From Chrysomallon squamiferum (Eukaryota; Mollusca; Gastropoda; Neomphalida; Peltospiridae): a stretch of 64,000 bases of DNA. The notes beneath the pieces were generated by a model. It saw only the letters and a program-made list of their open reading frames with translations, made no database searches and had not been told where the DNA came from. The translations under genes and the position numbers were made by a program. Position 1 is the first letter of the stretch; each line of letters opens with the position of its first letter. Positions 39,321 to 55,885 of the stretch are shown here, piece by piece. The DNA lies in assembly GCA_012295275.1 (NCBI GenBank), contig CM022665.1, positions 19,422,150 through 19,486,149 of the forward strand, read 5' to 3'.

Positions 39321-40849
39321 AAAAAAGTCACAGAAAATAAGTCGCATTTTTTAATAGGAAATATAAAGTCACAGAAAATAAGACAACTGTTTTTGTTTTT
39401 TTTATATATATATATATATAGATGTCACTATATTTAGTTCAACAGTTCGGTAGCATTATGACATTTTTTTAATCTCTTCACAAATTCAGATGGGTTAAAC
39501 GGATATTCCAACCAACACAGTTTTACGGCCATGCACACGATCTTCGCCATAAGTTGCGTAGGCGCTCCTGAAGCTGCTCATAAGTCTTTAAAATAAAATA
39601 AAAATTCTGAAGCCGGGCTCCGACTGCATACTGTCTCAGAATGGTGTCTACTGAACCTTCTTCTAGCTGGAATCACTCGATGATTCGCCGCATCGTTAGA
39701 TGGTGATGGCTAGCAAGCTTGAAGAACTTACTGTTCCACCCGTCGCAGATGTTGTCGGTTCTTGGACTGTTATTCATTATCAAGCATATTCCAGAGTTCA
39801 GGAGGAAACATGGCTGGAACGCGACGCAGTCTCGACATAAGGTTCTGAGGTTGTCCGGGCTGGTCTGCAGGCTGCCGATTCTGGCGAAAATAACCACTGA
39901 TGTAGGTCTGGCCAAAGTAGATCATCTGACTCGGGTGGGGACTGTAAACCTTCCCGTACTTCATTAATTGGTAAGACTGCTAAGCCGTCCAGCATGTTCA
40001 AAGTGTCAGCATCAGCAAGATGTCGCAGCAACCCTCACTGGTCCCAAAACACCAGCATACAGTCATTATAGTGTGCACAACTGTAACAGAAAATAAAGTG
40101 CTCAGGATTAGGATTCCCAGTTTGCTGAAATGTTTCCGATTAGTCACCAAAGTGTTCTAGGAACTGGAGGAGCAGATGTCATCGCACGAATTTCATCATG
40201 ACACTGGGCGAGGGCTTGAGTTAGGATCTGGCCGGGTTTGTGTCTGGTGTTGGCAGCCTGGGTCTTCTTTGCATTTCGAACCTTAGCGAATTGGACCTGT
40301 GCTTCATCTGCAGCATGGCTGTGGGTTTGCGAACTGTAAATATATTATCATGCTGCCACGACGCTGACCACTGGACCTTTTAACACACTTCCACCACAAC
40401 TTGTCTTATCGCGCAGAATGCTTGGTATACATAATGATAAAACCATCCAAGCAGATCTTAGTGCCGCCGCTATTACTCTGTATGACTTGTATTGCTGAAC
40501 TTAGAACTAGGCATTACAAAAATGAAAAACCCTATTTATGTGCATAAAGTGTTGGTTGGCAAGGTTAATTGACAATTCCCCATCTTAACTGGCAGTACTC
40601 TACTTCAGGTGCGAATTGTAAGTCTTCTTACCTGACATAGGTGTATGAAAGGAATATACGGTTACTTATGACAATACACTACCTTAATTGGCAGACTTCA
40701 ACACCTCTTACCTGACACAGGTGTCTGATCAGCAAAATATTAAATATATTTATCAAAATAACAGAACAAACAAATAAAAATATAAATAATGTTTTGTGAT
40801 GCTTTTTCTGTGACTTTTTATATGTGATTTATTTTCCTGTGACTTTTTT
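39321..40849 (-). mobile_element. decayed Mutator-like (MULE) transposon with terminal inverted repeats
   Basis: The left end (39,321-39,381) and the reverse complement of the right end (40,849-40,803) both start AAAAAAGTCACAG, continue with AAAATAA(G/A)TC(G/A)CAT, and end in a second AAAGTCACAGAAAA motif. Between them the - strand holds pieces of a FLYWCH/MULE-type transposase (about 40,480 to a stop at 39,523-39,525). In order these are a degenerate FLYWCH-like Trp-Lys-Cys segment, a DEAQVQFAKVRNAKK region, an LPINEVREGL segment, FPPELWNM, TDNICDGWNSKF and a QERLRNLWRR tail. Frameshifts and stops separate them, so it cannot be active. No clear target-site duplication was found. It sits between the Rabin8-like and NSUN4-like genes. 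Confidence 0.72.
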
Positions 40850-40863
40850 CCATTCACTATCAT

Positions 40864-40890
<27 letters not shown>
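40864..40890. repeat. (GT)n microsatellite
   Basis: About 13 GT units between the MULE right end and the NSUN4-like gene start. Confidence 0.95.
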
Positions 40891-40894
<4 letters not shown>

Positions 40895-41023
40895 TTGAAG
40901 TATATTATTTATTGCGAATGAGTCAGCGTGATTTGCATTCCGTATTTTATATCAAAACGGTCTCGCGTAACCTCGACTTTTTCCGTTAGTAGATATTGTG
41001 CATATCGAAACTAGCAAGGCGCA
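40891..41023 (+). promoter_or_regulatory. probable promoter and 5' UTR of NSUN4
   Basis: The short gap before the NSUN4 ATG holds an octamer motif ATTTGCAT at 40,931-40,938 and several CpGs (TCTCGCGTAACCTCG). No TATA box is obvious. The promoter role is inferred from position. Confidence 0.4.
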
Positions 41024-43474
<2,451 letters not shown>

Positions 43475-43593
43475 GTTATGAAAAAGTGTTATTTCTGTCC
43501 TGAAATTAAAAAAAACCTTTATATGTTACTTTAAGACATACTTCCAAGTGAATATAAAAAATTTAAGTTTATCTTGTTTGTATTTTACTTGAA

Positions 43594-43599
43594 AATAAA
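43594..43599 (+). terminator. poly-A signal of NSUN4
   Basis: AATAAA lies 120 bp after the NSUN4 stop and is followed within about 30 bp by a GT-rich TTTTTGTTTGTTT element, the usual arrangement of a polyadenylation site. Confidence 0.65.
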
Positions 43600-44320
43600 T
43601 ACACTTCAGAAACAAACTGGACTTTTTGTTTGTTTATTTTTTAGATATTGTTTTTTATTATTATTGTTATATTCTTCAGGTTAGTATTTTTAAAACCTAA
43701 CAAATCTAGTACAGCATTTCAAAATTATTTTAAAGTGAGAGTAAAAATGTACCTGTTTTAACAAATGATTGAAAACTTTATTATGTTTATAAAATACAAT
43801 TACATGAATTGTGAGGTTAAGTGAAATAAGTAATATTTTTCATGCATCAAAAGTCAGTAATCATAATTTAAAATTCAGATTAATTTTTAGAGAATGTTTA
43901 TGCTTTCATTTTAGCAACAAGTATAGAATTTATTACACTGTATCAATTATCAATCTGGGGTGGCTCGGATAGACCCAAGATTACATAAATTGTATAATAC
44001 TATCATTCAAATGAGTTATTTCAGCATATGCAAGTTTATATATATGTAATATATATATATATATATATATATATTCTGCTTGAGATGTAAATAAGATGTT
44101 AATTTGTTTTAATAACCCTCATCCTCTCCACCCTTTTCTTTGAGAACGGGAGCATGACAGTTAGAATAAGATTTTTATATTATTGTTATTGTTAACCTTA
44201 TTCTTCGTCTTATTATTTTATTTTATTTATTTATTTATTTTTTATTTTTTATTATTATTATTATTTTTTATTTTTTTGAATTGTTTCCCTTTGATAAATT
44301 TTTGGTTCTTGAAAACAAAA
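43600..44320. other. NSUN4-DDX10 intergenic spacer
   Basis: AT-rich spacer with a (TA)n run at about 44,047-44,073 and T-rich low-complexity sequence at 44,212-44,276. No gene is seen. Confidence 0.6.
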
Positions 44321-44327
44321 ATTCCCA

Positions 44328-44334
44328 ACTTCCG
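44328..44334 (+). promoter_or_regulatory. ETS-type site at the DDX10 start
   Basis: ACTTCCGG lies about 16 bp upstream of the DDX10 ATG. CTTCCGG is the binding core of ETS factors such as GABPA and is frequent in TATA-less promoters of ribosome-biogenesis genes. Its closeness to the ATG implies a very short 5' UTR. The motif is seen; its use is inferred. Confidence 0.45.
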
Positions 44335-44350
44335 GTAAGGAACTGTGACA

Positions 44351-47300
44351 ATGAATTCGAAACATAATACAAAAGTTTCCAAGAATAAAAAGAATAAATA
44401 TTCTTTTAAAGGCCATAAAGGGAAAATAAAAAAGAAGGAGATATATAAATCCAAACCTAAATCATCGGCAATTATTGATAAGGAGGTTTCTGAATTGAAA
44501 AGCCGATACGAACTGGTAGGTTGACCACGATTCTAGAAACACGTGCTTATTTCTTTTTTTTTTTTTTTGTTTGTTTGTTTGGGTTTGTTCTAATTAGTGC
44601 TTCTGTTTTGTTTTTTAAGGTGTTTATTTCAAGTTTGAGAAATAGCCTGTTACTGACATTTTCATGATAATGTTAACAGTTCCGTTATATCATGTTTATT
44701 TCCTGCTTAAAATTGAAATTGTCAATTGACATCAAGATCAAGTGAATAGCAGTAATTTCAAATCTCCTAATACTAATAGGTGCTTATTTTCGTCCAGTTA
44801 AACACTATTTTAATGTCAGACGTAATTTATTATCCATTTTTTTTCTTTTTTCTTAAGTTAATGTATTCGGTAGGGGTACTAGACTTGACAGAGACCAGTG
44901 CAGTCATAAAAATGTAGAGGAAACAGTATGCCTGCTAGTTCTAATGCCAAGGCAGCCTCAGTTAATTCAGTGATCTGCCCTGTGTCCATATCCCTTTTTT
45001 CTGATTGCACAAATAGAAAAATAGTCATACACTTCTGTTTTGCCAACAGTCAATATTTGTAATGAAGTGTAGAAATATAGTTGCTTTTAATTATGTGTAT
45101 ATAATTAATTTTTCAGTGTAAATATGAACACTTGTAATCTAATATAAGCTGCTGATATTATGGTACATTCTTAGATTCTATTGTTATTTCATTTCTGTTT
45201 CTTTTTTAGATCAACTCCAAAGCTATAACAAATTTTGCAGATTTCCCCTTGTGTAAGAAAACACTTGAAGGTAAAATTCAGAAAGAAGGCACAGCAAAAA
45301 AAATCAGGCATATTTGTTACGTCTTTAAAAAAGAATAATAAATAATAAAAATTTAGATATAATTTATGTGTGTTTGTGTGTATGTAATTAATATTTGTCA
45401 CAATTTAAAAACTATTTATCAAACAATTACAGCATTAAATATACAGTTTGTATATTTATATTACAAATATTGTTTATAAAGTGCAGGTAGACTTTAGAAT
45501 TTACAGTAAAATAAGAAAAAAAACACCTAAAATTATAATAAATATGAAAACATCTCATCACTGTATTGATATCATAGGACTGCAGGATGCCAAATATAAT
45601 GTTCCAACAGAAATACAGAGGGAATCAATTGGATTGGCACTACAAGGACATGATATTCTTGGAGCTGCACAGACAGGATCAGGGAAAACACTGGCCTTTC
45701 TTATACCTGTTAGTATATCTGTTCTAATATTTTTGTAATGAAAACATAATGTTAAATAATTTCCCCTGTAATAAAAGTGTTTTATTTTTAAGAGCCATTG
45801 TCACAGTGATAGCAAAAGGAAACTGATAAATCATTTCAAAACCCAGATGATGATGATGTGCATAGATCTTACGTTCCTAAATTCCTAGTAGAATGCATAC
45901 TTAAATTATTATTTATGTTTAACTTTAAGAACGTTTTGAAATGTTCTTCTTTCTCCTTGTTTTCTTCTAAAGAAATTGCTCTATTTTAGGGTCAGACATA
46001 ACATATCAAATAATACACAAACCCATACATGTGCACTCACTCACACACACACTCAGATTATGTATCCTCTTTCAGTCTCTACTTTATTATTTTTTCAGAT
46101 ACTGGAATGTCTGTACAGATTAAAATGGAGTCAGATGGATGGAATGGGTGCTCTGATTATCTCACCTACCCGAGAACTTGCTTACCAGACTTTTGAGGTC
46201 TTGAAGAAAATAGGAAAGTTGCATGATTTTTCTGCTGGTCTTGTCATTGGAGGAAAGGTGAAAAAAAAAATAATTTATGCATACCGTATTTTCATATAGC
46301 TACTGTGCTCCAACTTTCTTGTCATGTATTCATCAAGGCTTTTGTGGACAATGTTCCTTGATTTTAATTTCTTGTTGGTTTTTTGACAATGACAGTTGTG
46401 GCTTTTTTTTATCACATCTGTGATTTTTTGCAATATTTTTAATACATTTCTGAAAACATTTCCTTGACAACCTAAAGATCACAAATTGTGATCAGTGATA
46501 TTATTCTAGAAAATGTAATTAATAACAGTTTATGAGTAATGCAGTTGAAGTTGATAATTGCCTCAGTGTACTGAACTGATATTCTATATATATATTTTTT
46601 TTTTATAGTTCCTGAGAGAAGAGGCGGAACGAATCACACACACAAACATTGTGATTTGTACACCAGGTCGACTGCTTCAACACATGGATGAGACATACAA
46701 CTTCACTGCAGACTTCTTGCAGATTCTCGGTTAGTTACAACACATCAGAATAGAAAATGGTTGTCCAATTTGATATGTGAATTTAGTTAAATTATAATAA
46801 TAAACAAAAATTGTTTCTATTCATGTATATTAATATGGGTAGAAGTCATGTCAGCAGTCTCTCTACTTTGTGCAAGAGATGGCAGGCCCACCATCACTTA
46901 CGGCTTACAACGAGTTTGCCCACCATTCAACAGCAACAGCAGCAATATGCGCCACCCATTTATTTAGTGAACTTCGTTTTGTGTAATAAATTAAACAGAC
47001 ACTTTGATTTTATTTAATTGCAAATAAAATAAACTTGTTAATAGTTAATGCATTAATGCAATTATTTATAGGAGTATTTTTGACAAACAAGTAATTTGAA
47101 CTGAGTTCAAAGTGCTTGTGCCCTGAACATTTTCTATACCATCCCTTCATTAACTTGCACCAGTCACACCCATTCCCACCATCCCTTTCACAAATGCTGG
47201 AGAGACAAATGCATGTCCATATACAATGAACTAAAAAAGTTTAAGGAATATTTGTTATCTTTGTTTGAAGACATGTATTTTTTTCAGTATTTGGGTGACT

Positions 47301-50300
47301 TAAATACATTAATTTCACAATAGGTAATTTTTTTTTTCATGATTCTGATTTATGAGTGAATGTATATAATTTATTTCTTTACTCATTTGTAGCGGTTGGT
47401 GACTGGTGATAATGGTTTCTTATGTATCCAATAGCAATAAAAAGAACAAAAGATTGAAACCATAGTAATTTAAATCTCTTCACTGTTTCAGTACTTGATG
47501 AAGCAGACAGAATTCTTGACATGGGGTTTGCTCAGACAATGAATGCTATAATAGAAAACTTGCCTGCACAGAGACAAACACTGCTGTTCTCAGCAACACA
47601 GACAAAGTTGGTTTTACATATTTATTTAACTTTATAAAATTCTTGTCAGCTCAGTCATATTCAAAGTTTTCTAATTAGATTGAAATCATTTATTTTTAAT
47701 TTTAAAAATGTCATAGCTTTGCATCCAGTTACATCAAAAGGATATTGATACCTAAAGAGGTAAAGAAGTATATAAATAAAAATATTTTCTTTCACTTGCT
47801 TAGATTGTACTTTAAATCTTAAAATTATAGGAATAAATTAACTAAGTATAGTTTATTCTCTAATTAAACCAGACAATACTAATATGTGTTGTGAAATATA
47901 GACCATTAAAAATTATTTTTTGTCATATCTGAAATTATAGCCATAGGTATTGGAAATACAAAATCTGGAACAGTAAATTATTGCTATTATAAGCATCATT
48001 TTTTATGTTTTTTTTTTTTTTGTTGTTGTTTTTTTTTGAGCTGAATGAAGTTTAAATTTTTTATTTAGATCAGTTAAAGATCTGGCTCGGTTGAGTCTGA
48101 AAGAACCAATGTATGTTTCTGTTCATGAGCACTCAAAGCACAGCACACCTGCAAAACTGGAACAGGTAAGTTATGAGACTTGTAAGCAAAACAACATATT
48201 CAAAATAAAAATGACAATGCTGTAACCTAGTTGATTATTATTACTTTCATTTTCTTTTTTGTTTTTGTTTTTTTGTGCAAATAAGATAAAGGTTTATGCA
48301 AACTGTGTTGCCAGTTATTTTTTTTCTGGAATAAATTTATTTATGTAACTGATATTTGTTTTGTTTTCATCTGTTAGTATGGTAACTTTCAACACCATGA
48401 ATGTAAATATAATAATATATTAATATAATTTATATAAATCAGTGATAGAAGTCTTCTATAACTGAAAGAATAAAGAAAATTAAATGGTTACCTTTTCAAG
48501 AATAATATTAAAAACATAATTTCATTATAACTTACTAATCTGCATAATGTAACATTTTCTTTTTATTAGAGTTATGTTATTTGTGAACTGCATGAGAAGT
48601 TGAATTTATTGTGGTCTTTCATCAAGAATCATCTCAAGTTAAAGATTCTTGTATTTATGGCCTGTTGCAAAGAGGTAAATATTTCACTTCTCTTTTTTTC
48701 ACTTTACACATGAATGTGCAGATAATTACTGTTGTGATGACTGTCACTTCTGCTTTTAAAATGTTTTGTTTTAGATAACTGAATTAGTTTCTATCAAAAA
48801 CTATATTCAGTATTGTTATTTTATTTTTATCATTGTCATCTTAGGTTTTATTTAGTCTTCAAAATACAATTTATATTCTTACTGATAAAAGAAATTAATA
48901 AAAGGTAGAATTATGTGCATAAATAACAATATAAGCACTGTTTTTGTAGGTGAAGTATTTGTGTGAGGCCTTCAGAAAACTGAGACCAGGTGTTCCAGTT
49001 TTGGCAATGCATGGAGGAATGAATCAACTGAAGAGAGTAGCTACATATGACCAGTTCTGCAACAAACAAAATGTGGTTCTGTTTGCTACTGATGTGGCTG
49101 CCAGAGGTCTGGGTAAGTAAACGTATCATGTAAATTTTCTGTCATCAAATCAAATAAATATTGAATTCAAATAAAACTAAAATATTACATAAACCATTGT
49201 AAAAATCTGGACATTAAAAACAAAAATATATATTAGTCTTTGTTAATGTGTTGTATCCTGTTGTACAGTAAATGCTTTAAAAGATATCATATTCAGTAAA
49301 TCTTTCAGCTATGAAGTAAACAGTGATGTGAGTAGTCACGAAATTATTTTTGAATATTATTACAAGGCAGGATATGTATATATGTGTATTCATGTATTTT
49401 ATTTAAATCAGATATGCATTTACAAGATGGATTACACTTTGACTTACTGGTGTATCTTAAAATATTGAAGTATATCTGCACAAACATATATTTTCTAGAT
49501 TTTCCTGAAGTAGACTGGGTTCTTCAATTGGATTGTCCGGAAGATGCTAACACATACATTCACAGGGTTGGACGAACTGCCAGGTAGAGTCTACATCATC
49601 TTGTTTCCTAAATCATGAATCAGTTTTAAATGAGAACTTCGTGTTATAAACAGTTTGGTTAGTTCTGACATATGAACATTTATTTAGAACCTCAGCTTCA
49701 TAACAGTCAAATGTATATTTTATGTTATATATATAATCAGTTTTTTACTGTTTAAGATATATTTTTAAATATTCATAACTGAAAAACACAAGCTAATGAA
49801 ACTTTCCAATTCAAAAGTTATATAGAAAGAGCACAAATTAATTTATCCTTTATCTACATTTCACATAGTCATGTTAACAAGTAGCTCACTATATACTGAA
49901 TATTAGTTTATCTCTTTTATCGTTTTGTTTTGAAATTTGAAAATAGAAAGTTAATATTATTTTTGTGTTTATAGCAAAGGTTTTACTCTGTAGTATATTT
50001 GGAGTACACACATCATAAACAGAAAATAATAATTAAAAAAATAGAAAATTAAATTGTTGCTTAACTGTACCACATTGTAGATATCACAAAGATGGTGAGT
50101 CTCTTCTGGTTTTGTTGCCTTCAGAGGAAGATGAAATGATTAAACAGTTACAGCAGAAGAAAATTCCTATCAACAAAATTAAGTAGGTTGAAATGTTGAC
50201 GTAGATTTTAACGTTAACTTGTATTACCTGATTGATCTATCAAACCTTTTATTTATTCAAAACAAAATGAAAATGATTATAACTATATTATAACTGCTGT

Positions 50301-53300
50301 ATAAACACTTAAAAATATATTTAAAATGTTATAAATAGTGCAACAGTGACATTAAAACGATATCTAAAGATGGTTGATACAAACATATTGCCAATACAGA
50401 TGCTTGAAATACCATTAAGGGTGTAGAAATGAGTCATTAACTTGATTAAGTGGGGAGTGCCTGCATACTTTTCTGACTTCAAAAGGACTTAAATTGCTTA
50501 TGGTATGTAAAAAATCCATTCTTGCAAATAGATCAGTAGAGTCAGCAAAAGACCATCTAAAAACAGTTAAGTTAATATGTGTGTGCGTATATTCCTTGTT
50601 TTATAGAGTTCTTTTAGTCTGATGGTCAGATATATATTCTATACAAATTTTATTATCTGTGGAACACATAAAACCACTGCCTAAATATTTAAAGTAATGT
50701 GCAACTTATAAAATGGTGTGTTTTATATATGAATTGGTCATGCAAAACGTGTAAATAATGATGTTGCAGGTTATACACAGTTGCTTTTGTATTCTGCAAA
50801 ATATCATGTGTGTCTTATACATTTGTAGGTTTTTTTTTAAAAACTAATATATATTTATTCATTCCTAAATACTATGATTATAATTTAAATTAAGTATAAA
50901 TATGTAGCTGTGGTTAACAGTGAATACATAAAATAAATCTATTACCATTTTTACTTGGTAAGATTAAACTTATGTGATTTTGTCTTTGTCAGTTTTCTGG
51001 AATTACATAACTTAAAAAAGTATCGAAACTTGGCCACAGCAAAAATATGATTTCATGACTTATTGCACACATCTTTGCGATAAAATGATCAGATAAATGA
51101 TTAATATTGCAACAGATATTTTCTGCTATACCATTGTTAAAAGTGATTATTATTATTGTTAATGTTATAAATTAATTTCTAGTGTTAATCCAAAAAGACA
51201 GCTAAACATTCAGCCCAAGTTACAGTCCCAGTGTGCTGCAGACTATGAACTGAAGCAGAGTGCACAGAGGGTAAGTAAAAACAAATGATGTCTCATTTCT
51301 TTTTATATTTATACTGCTGGTACCAAATTGTTTATGGATTTACTGGATTTGTTGATACTGGCTAAATATACACACACAATTTAAAGTAAAGAATGAAACT
51401 TCATTTAACAGACAAAAATTAATACACTGTTAAAGCAAGGGTTGTGTGATCTTCATTGATCCACTTAAAATTCTTAAAATATCTGTCGAATAATGTATAA
51501 AGAATTAAACAAAGAAAATTAAAGAAAATAATTTTGATTAAACATTACATATGTGAATTAATACACTTCTTAATGAACCTTAACATGATTACAATAAGAT
51601 GCATAATAAATTGGATAAAAATTAATTTACATAAAAGATACTCTACACACCTGTACATATATATATATATATACTAATGACTTACTGTGAGAGGATTACC
51701 GCTGTACAGCTACAGTCTCTAAATTTCTGTTTTCTGTCTTATGACAAGACTTTCAAATTGATACAACATTTGCTTCTACCATAGTTTAAAATTTTGGTAG
51801 CTGCCATTACCTATCTTGGTAGTTACAACATTAATATAATGTCCTTTTAAAAGATATTTTTAAACATATATTTGTTTATTACATGTATTGCAATATAACA
51901 CAGGTGTTCAGAGACTTGAATTGTCCAAAAAGATATTTCATAAAGCATAACATTTATTACTTAAATAGGCATTTGTATCTTACCTGAGAAGTGTGTACTT
52001 GATGGGTTCTAAGGATGTTTTTGACTTCAGAAAACTGGACACTGACAAGTTTTCCAGGTGAATGTTCAGTTTTATTTTTAATTTTATATGAACTGAAATG
52101 CTTCTGTATCGATTTAATTTTTAAAATTCTTTTTTAAACAAAGTTTATTTTGCAAAAATAGCTTATTTTTATTGCTTATGTTAATTATTAACTGTTATAT
52201 TTAGAAACTAAAATAATGTGATGATAATGCACAATATTTGTTACACCTTATATTAGTCATTTTCCTTACACCTAAACACTGTATATATATTTTATTTTTT
52301 TATTTTTTTAGTTCACTTGGACTTGTAATTCCACCAAGAATTCGATTTCTACAGAGAGATGAAAAGAGAAGACAACACAGATTGGCTCACAATAATCTGC
52401 AAGGAAAAAAGAATCACAATGAAAACAGTTTGAAACTTCAACCAAAAAACAAAATTCAGCTGGAAGATTTGAAAGAGAATATTTTGGAAGACCATTCTTC
52501 TTCAAATAATGACTCTGATCTGGATGAAGAGAGTGAGGGAAGTGAAGAGTCTATTGATGATTCAGATCTGGAACTTAACAAAAGAAAAGCTAGTTTCAAA
52601 AAACAAAAAAACCACAAGACAGGTGAAAAATTGACTTCCCACAGTGAAAACAGTTTGAACTCTGGTAGTGATACTGACTCAGATGATGAAGACCTTGTTG
52701 AAAGCTCAAATAATTCTGATTCCAGTGAGTCAGAAGATAATGAGGTTTTAAATAAAGATAATTCTAGATCAGCAGGTACATACAACTTCAGTGTCTGTGA
52801 AGATGAAGATGAAGAGTTGTTTAAAGTGAAGAGAAGAATAGACATTGAGGAAAAAGAAGAAGTGAGACAAATTTTGTTATCTTGTACATTTTTTTGTTTA
52901 ACTAATATTTTTAATATTTAATTTTTCTGTTAATTTGGAAATAACTATTAACTACCTACTCTTCCCTCCCAAAAAAACAACAACAACAATAAACAAATAC
53001 CTCATATTCAGGTTCAGTATACTTTTTAAGTATTTATTTAACAATAATATTATAAAAAGTGATAAACTGATATGTTTAGATGTCTTTAACTTTTTGTTTT
53101 CCTTTATTAAAAATAATGGAGAACTAAAGTCAAACAAAACAATATATAAGAGTAACAAATAATAAATTTTTAAAATATTTTAAAAAGTATTAAAATACTT
53201 TACGGTCCAGTGAAAATCAATAACACAAGAAAAAGTGACGAAAAAAATTGTTTTGTAATTCCTCTGAAAATTTCCGTGACAGTACAAAATGAGGATACTT

Positions 53301-55579
53301 TTCTCAGTAACGTCAGTCATAATAAATCACAATTTTATTTCAGTTGCCAACATTACTAAAACCTAGTAAAAAAGAAAAAAAGAAAGTAACCAAAATAGCT
53401 GAAGCCAAGAAATTATTGAAGAAGAAAATTAAGTTAAATATCAAAACAATTTTTGATGAAGATGGAGAGGTAATGTATGCAATAAATATGTGTATTAATC
53501 CTAATTATCATATTAATAAATACTGTAACCAGTTATTACCATAAAATGTATTCACTTTTATTAGTCTAGTATTAGAAAATGTAAATTAAAAATAATAAAG
53601 TAAATAGATAATTTCAAAGATAAATTATAACTTCAGATATTAGTGAATTCAAATATATTCACAAAGCAAAAATCAAAAATTAACCAAGAGATATTACTAC
53701 GTCCTTCATAAATCTTATTAATGTTTATTATTTTATTTTCATCTTTTGTGTTTATAAATGTTTCATAAATGTAGATTTGTTCAAGGTTATTTCTGATCCT
53801 CATCGAGTACCTCAGGTAAAAACTGATGATCCAGATGAAGTCGGAGGAATAAATATTTCTACAGCCAGGAAGAGACTGGCAGAGGAAGATAAGTTTGACA
53901 AGCAGCTTTTCCATCAGAGAGTGAAACAAAGCCATAGAGTAAAGTTTTATGTTACAGTTTGATGTTAAAATATAGAATATAATAACATAAATTTCATGTT
54001 TTTACTATAAACTGAATTAGCAGTTATTTAATTCTATATTATTATGAGACAGGATGTATATTAATTTAACACATTCTTTTGAAAAGTATGAAACAAAAAA
54101 ATAAATAGGTTTGTAATATTATTGATTTAACAATTGATGTGAATTGGCATATTTTTCATTAAGTTGCAAAACCAGTGATTATCAACACATCACTTATTTC
54201 ATTTGTACAGTTACAATCAATAAATGAATCTTTGAACAGTATTAATTGTATCATTTTCAGTCATCAAAGAATGGTTTTATCGTGAAGTACAGAATAATGA
54301 TAACAAAAGCAAATAATAAATTATCAATTTATGATTGTGTTCGTGATTTGTTTACTTAAGAAAACAAAAACTAGATATATATATATATATTATATCATTT
54401 TTATACTTTTTTGATTTTCATAATTTAATTACAGAAAATGATTCAACCTGTTATTTATTTATTTTCAGGAAAAGCGTCTGAAAGAGAAAGAGAAAAGAAG
54501 AGCTAAAAGAAAGCCAGCTAATGTAGAAGTAAGTCCAATTAAATTTATAAAGTATAGATAATTACTTTGATCAGTTGCTGATACATGTAATTTAGCATAT
54601 TTCAGATTTACAAATTCATTTTTTTTTTTTTTTTAATAAATGTAAATTAAGGATGGAAAAAGTATATTAACAGTATAGAAATTTAAAAAAAAAATTGTGT
54701 TATTTACGGTTATTACTGTTATATTGGGTTCTATTTGCTTTTGTAGGAGGATGCTGAGTCAATGCAAAGTGTGGACAGTGCAGAAGAGAAATCTTTTCTT
54801 GATGATCTACCTGATCCAGACAAGATCTATGGTCCTCACTCTGCCTCTGGTCAGTCTGATGAAGACTTTGAAGAAAACAGTGAGACAGAAAATGATAGTG
54901 ATGATAACAGGTGATCACATTGCTTTTTTTTTTTTTTTTAATAATATTAAATATTAGTTTATAGCTAGTTTTATAACCTTACATAAATACTGTTCAAGTG
55001 GATTTAAAAAATATATATATTATTTACTTTCCATTTATGAGATATTCCAGGTCCTGGTTTTAATTAAGGTATCAAGAATGTAAAATATTAACACTATTAA
55101 TAAAAATGGCTGTTAAAAGATAGCTCTGGATGTTAAAAAATAGAAATGGATTGATACTGTGTCATCATAGCACAAAAAAATGTTTCTTTTTAAAGCTTTT
55201 TTAATTCACATTGGTGAGTCATAAATGGTTGTTTTACACATTTGAAAATAACGTTTAGGTTTCGGGTTTTTTTTAAATTTAATATAAATAATTTCTGTTT
55301 GATAGTAACTGCTCAAGAGTTGAATAAACCTTACATTATTTTTCTCTTTTATCAGCTACCATTAAGAGTCAAATGACCTTTTTAATATAGATTATTTACT
55401 TTTAACAAGTGATGTTATTTTTTTTTAATTATTTGGTTTTCAGACCTCCACTAAAAAGAAGAAAAAGACAACAGGTGGACAGTTCTGAAGCTAGCAGTGA
55501 TTATGAAGATACTAAGCTTGGTGTTGATTCATCATTATATGATGATGAAGCAATGGCTCTTAAATTACTTGGAACATAA
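44351..55579 (+). CDS. DDX10: DDX10-like DEAD-box RNA helicase (19 exons)
   Basis: Exons: 44351-44515, 45210-45270, 45578-45708, 46099-46257, 46609-46729, 47492-47606, 48069-48165, 48570-48674, 48950-49112, 49499-49583, 50081-50182, 51183-51270, 51969-52057, 52312-52861, 53344-53469, 53786-53938, 54469-54528, 54747-54910, 55444-55579. The sum is 889 residues in unbroken frame (human about 875). DDX10 (yeast Dbp4) is a nucleolar helicase that releases U14 snoRNA from pre-rRNA during 18S maturation. Helicase motifs: Q-motif region FADFPL, motif I AQTGSGKT (106-113), Ia PTRELA (142-147), Ib TPGR (190-193), DEAD-type DEAD (215-218), SAT (246-248), [11 protein letters not shown] (to 373), [10 protein letters not shown] (394-401). 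Then come a Dbp4-type C-terminal domain ([15 protein letters not shown]), an acidic Ser/Asp/Glu-rich stretch (about 515-660), [33 protein letters not shown] and a basic/acidic tail. Exon 16 uses an acceptor at TTCAAG because the upstream TGTAG would break the frame. Confidence 0.96.
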
Positions 55580-55637
55580 ATTGTTAAATTTCAATGTTTG
55601 TACTGTCATGCAAAATTCTCTTATAATAAGAGCAAAC

Positions 55638-55643
55638 ATTAAA
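55638..55643 (+). terminator. poly-A signal of DDX10
   Basis: ATTAAA lies about 59 bp after the DDX10 stop and is followed by T-rich sequence (TTGCCTTTTTTCTGTTT). It is the second most common polyadenylation hexamer. Plausible but not proven. Confidence 0.45.
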
Positions 55644-55885
55644 AGATTTAAAATTTTATTTATTTGCCTTTTTTCTGTTTATCTTTTTGTTCTTTGTTTT
55701 TATTTAAACTGATATGCTTTTTAGTTTTACTAATTAAAATTTCATAATTTCCATATTTATTTCATATTTTAGCTTTAACATAAAACCAAAATAACAAAAT
55801 TATCAGATGAATTATTCTGGTTCATCCATTATTTCAGAAAAAGAATCAAGAACACAACTGCAATGTGTATAACTCAATGACCTAA

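Noticed and set aside
46811-47017. 68-codon frame in a DDX10 intron with Gln repeats
   Set aside because: It lies in an intron, is not in phase with the flanking exons and comes partly from a CAG-type patch; it may be a small repeat fragment.
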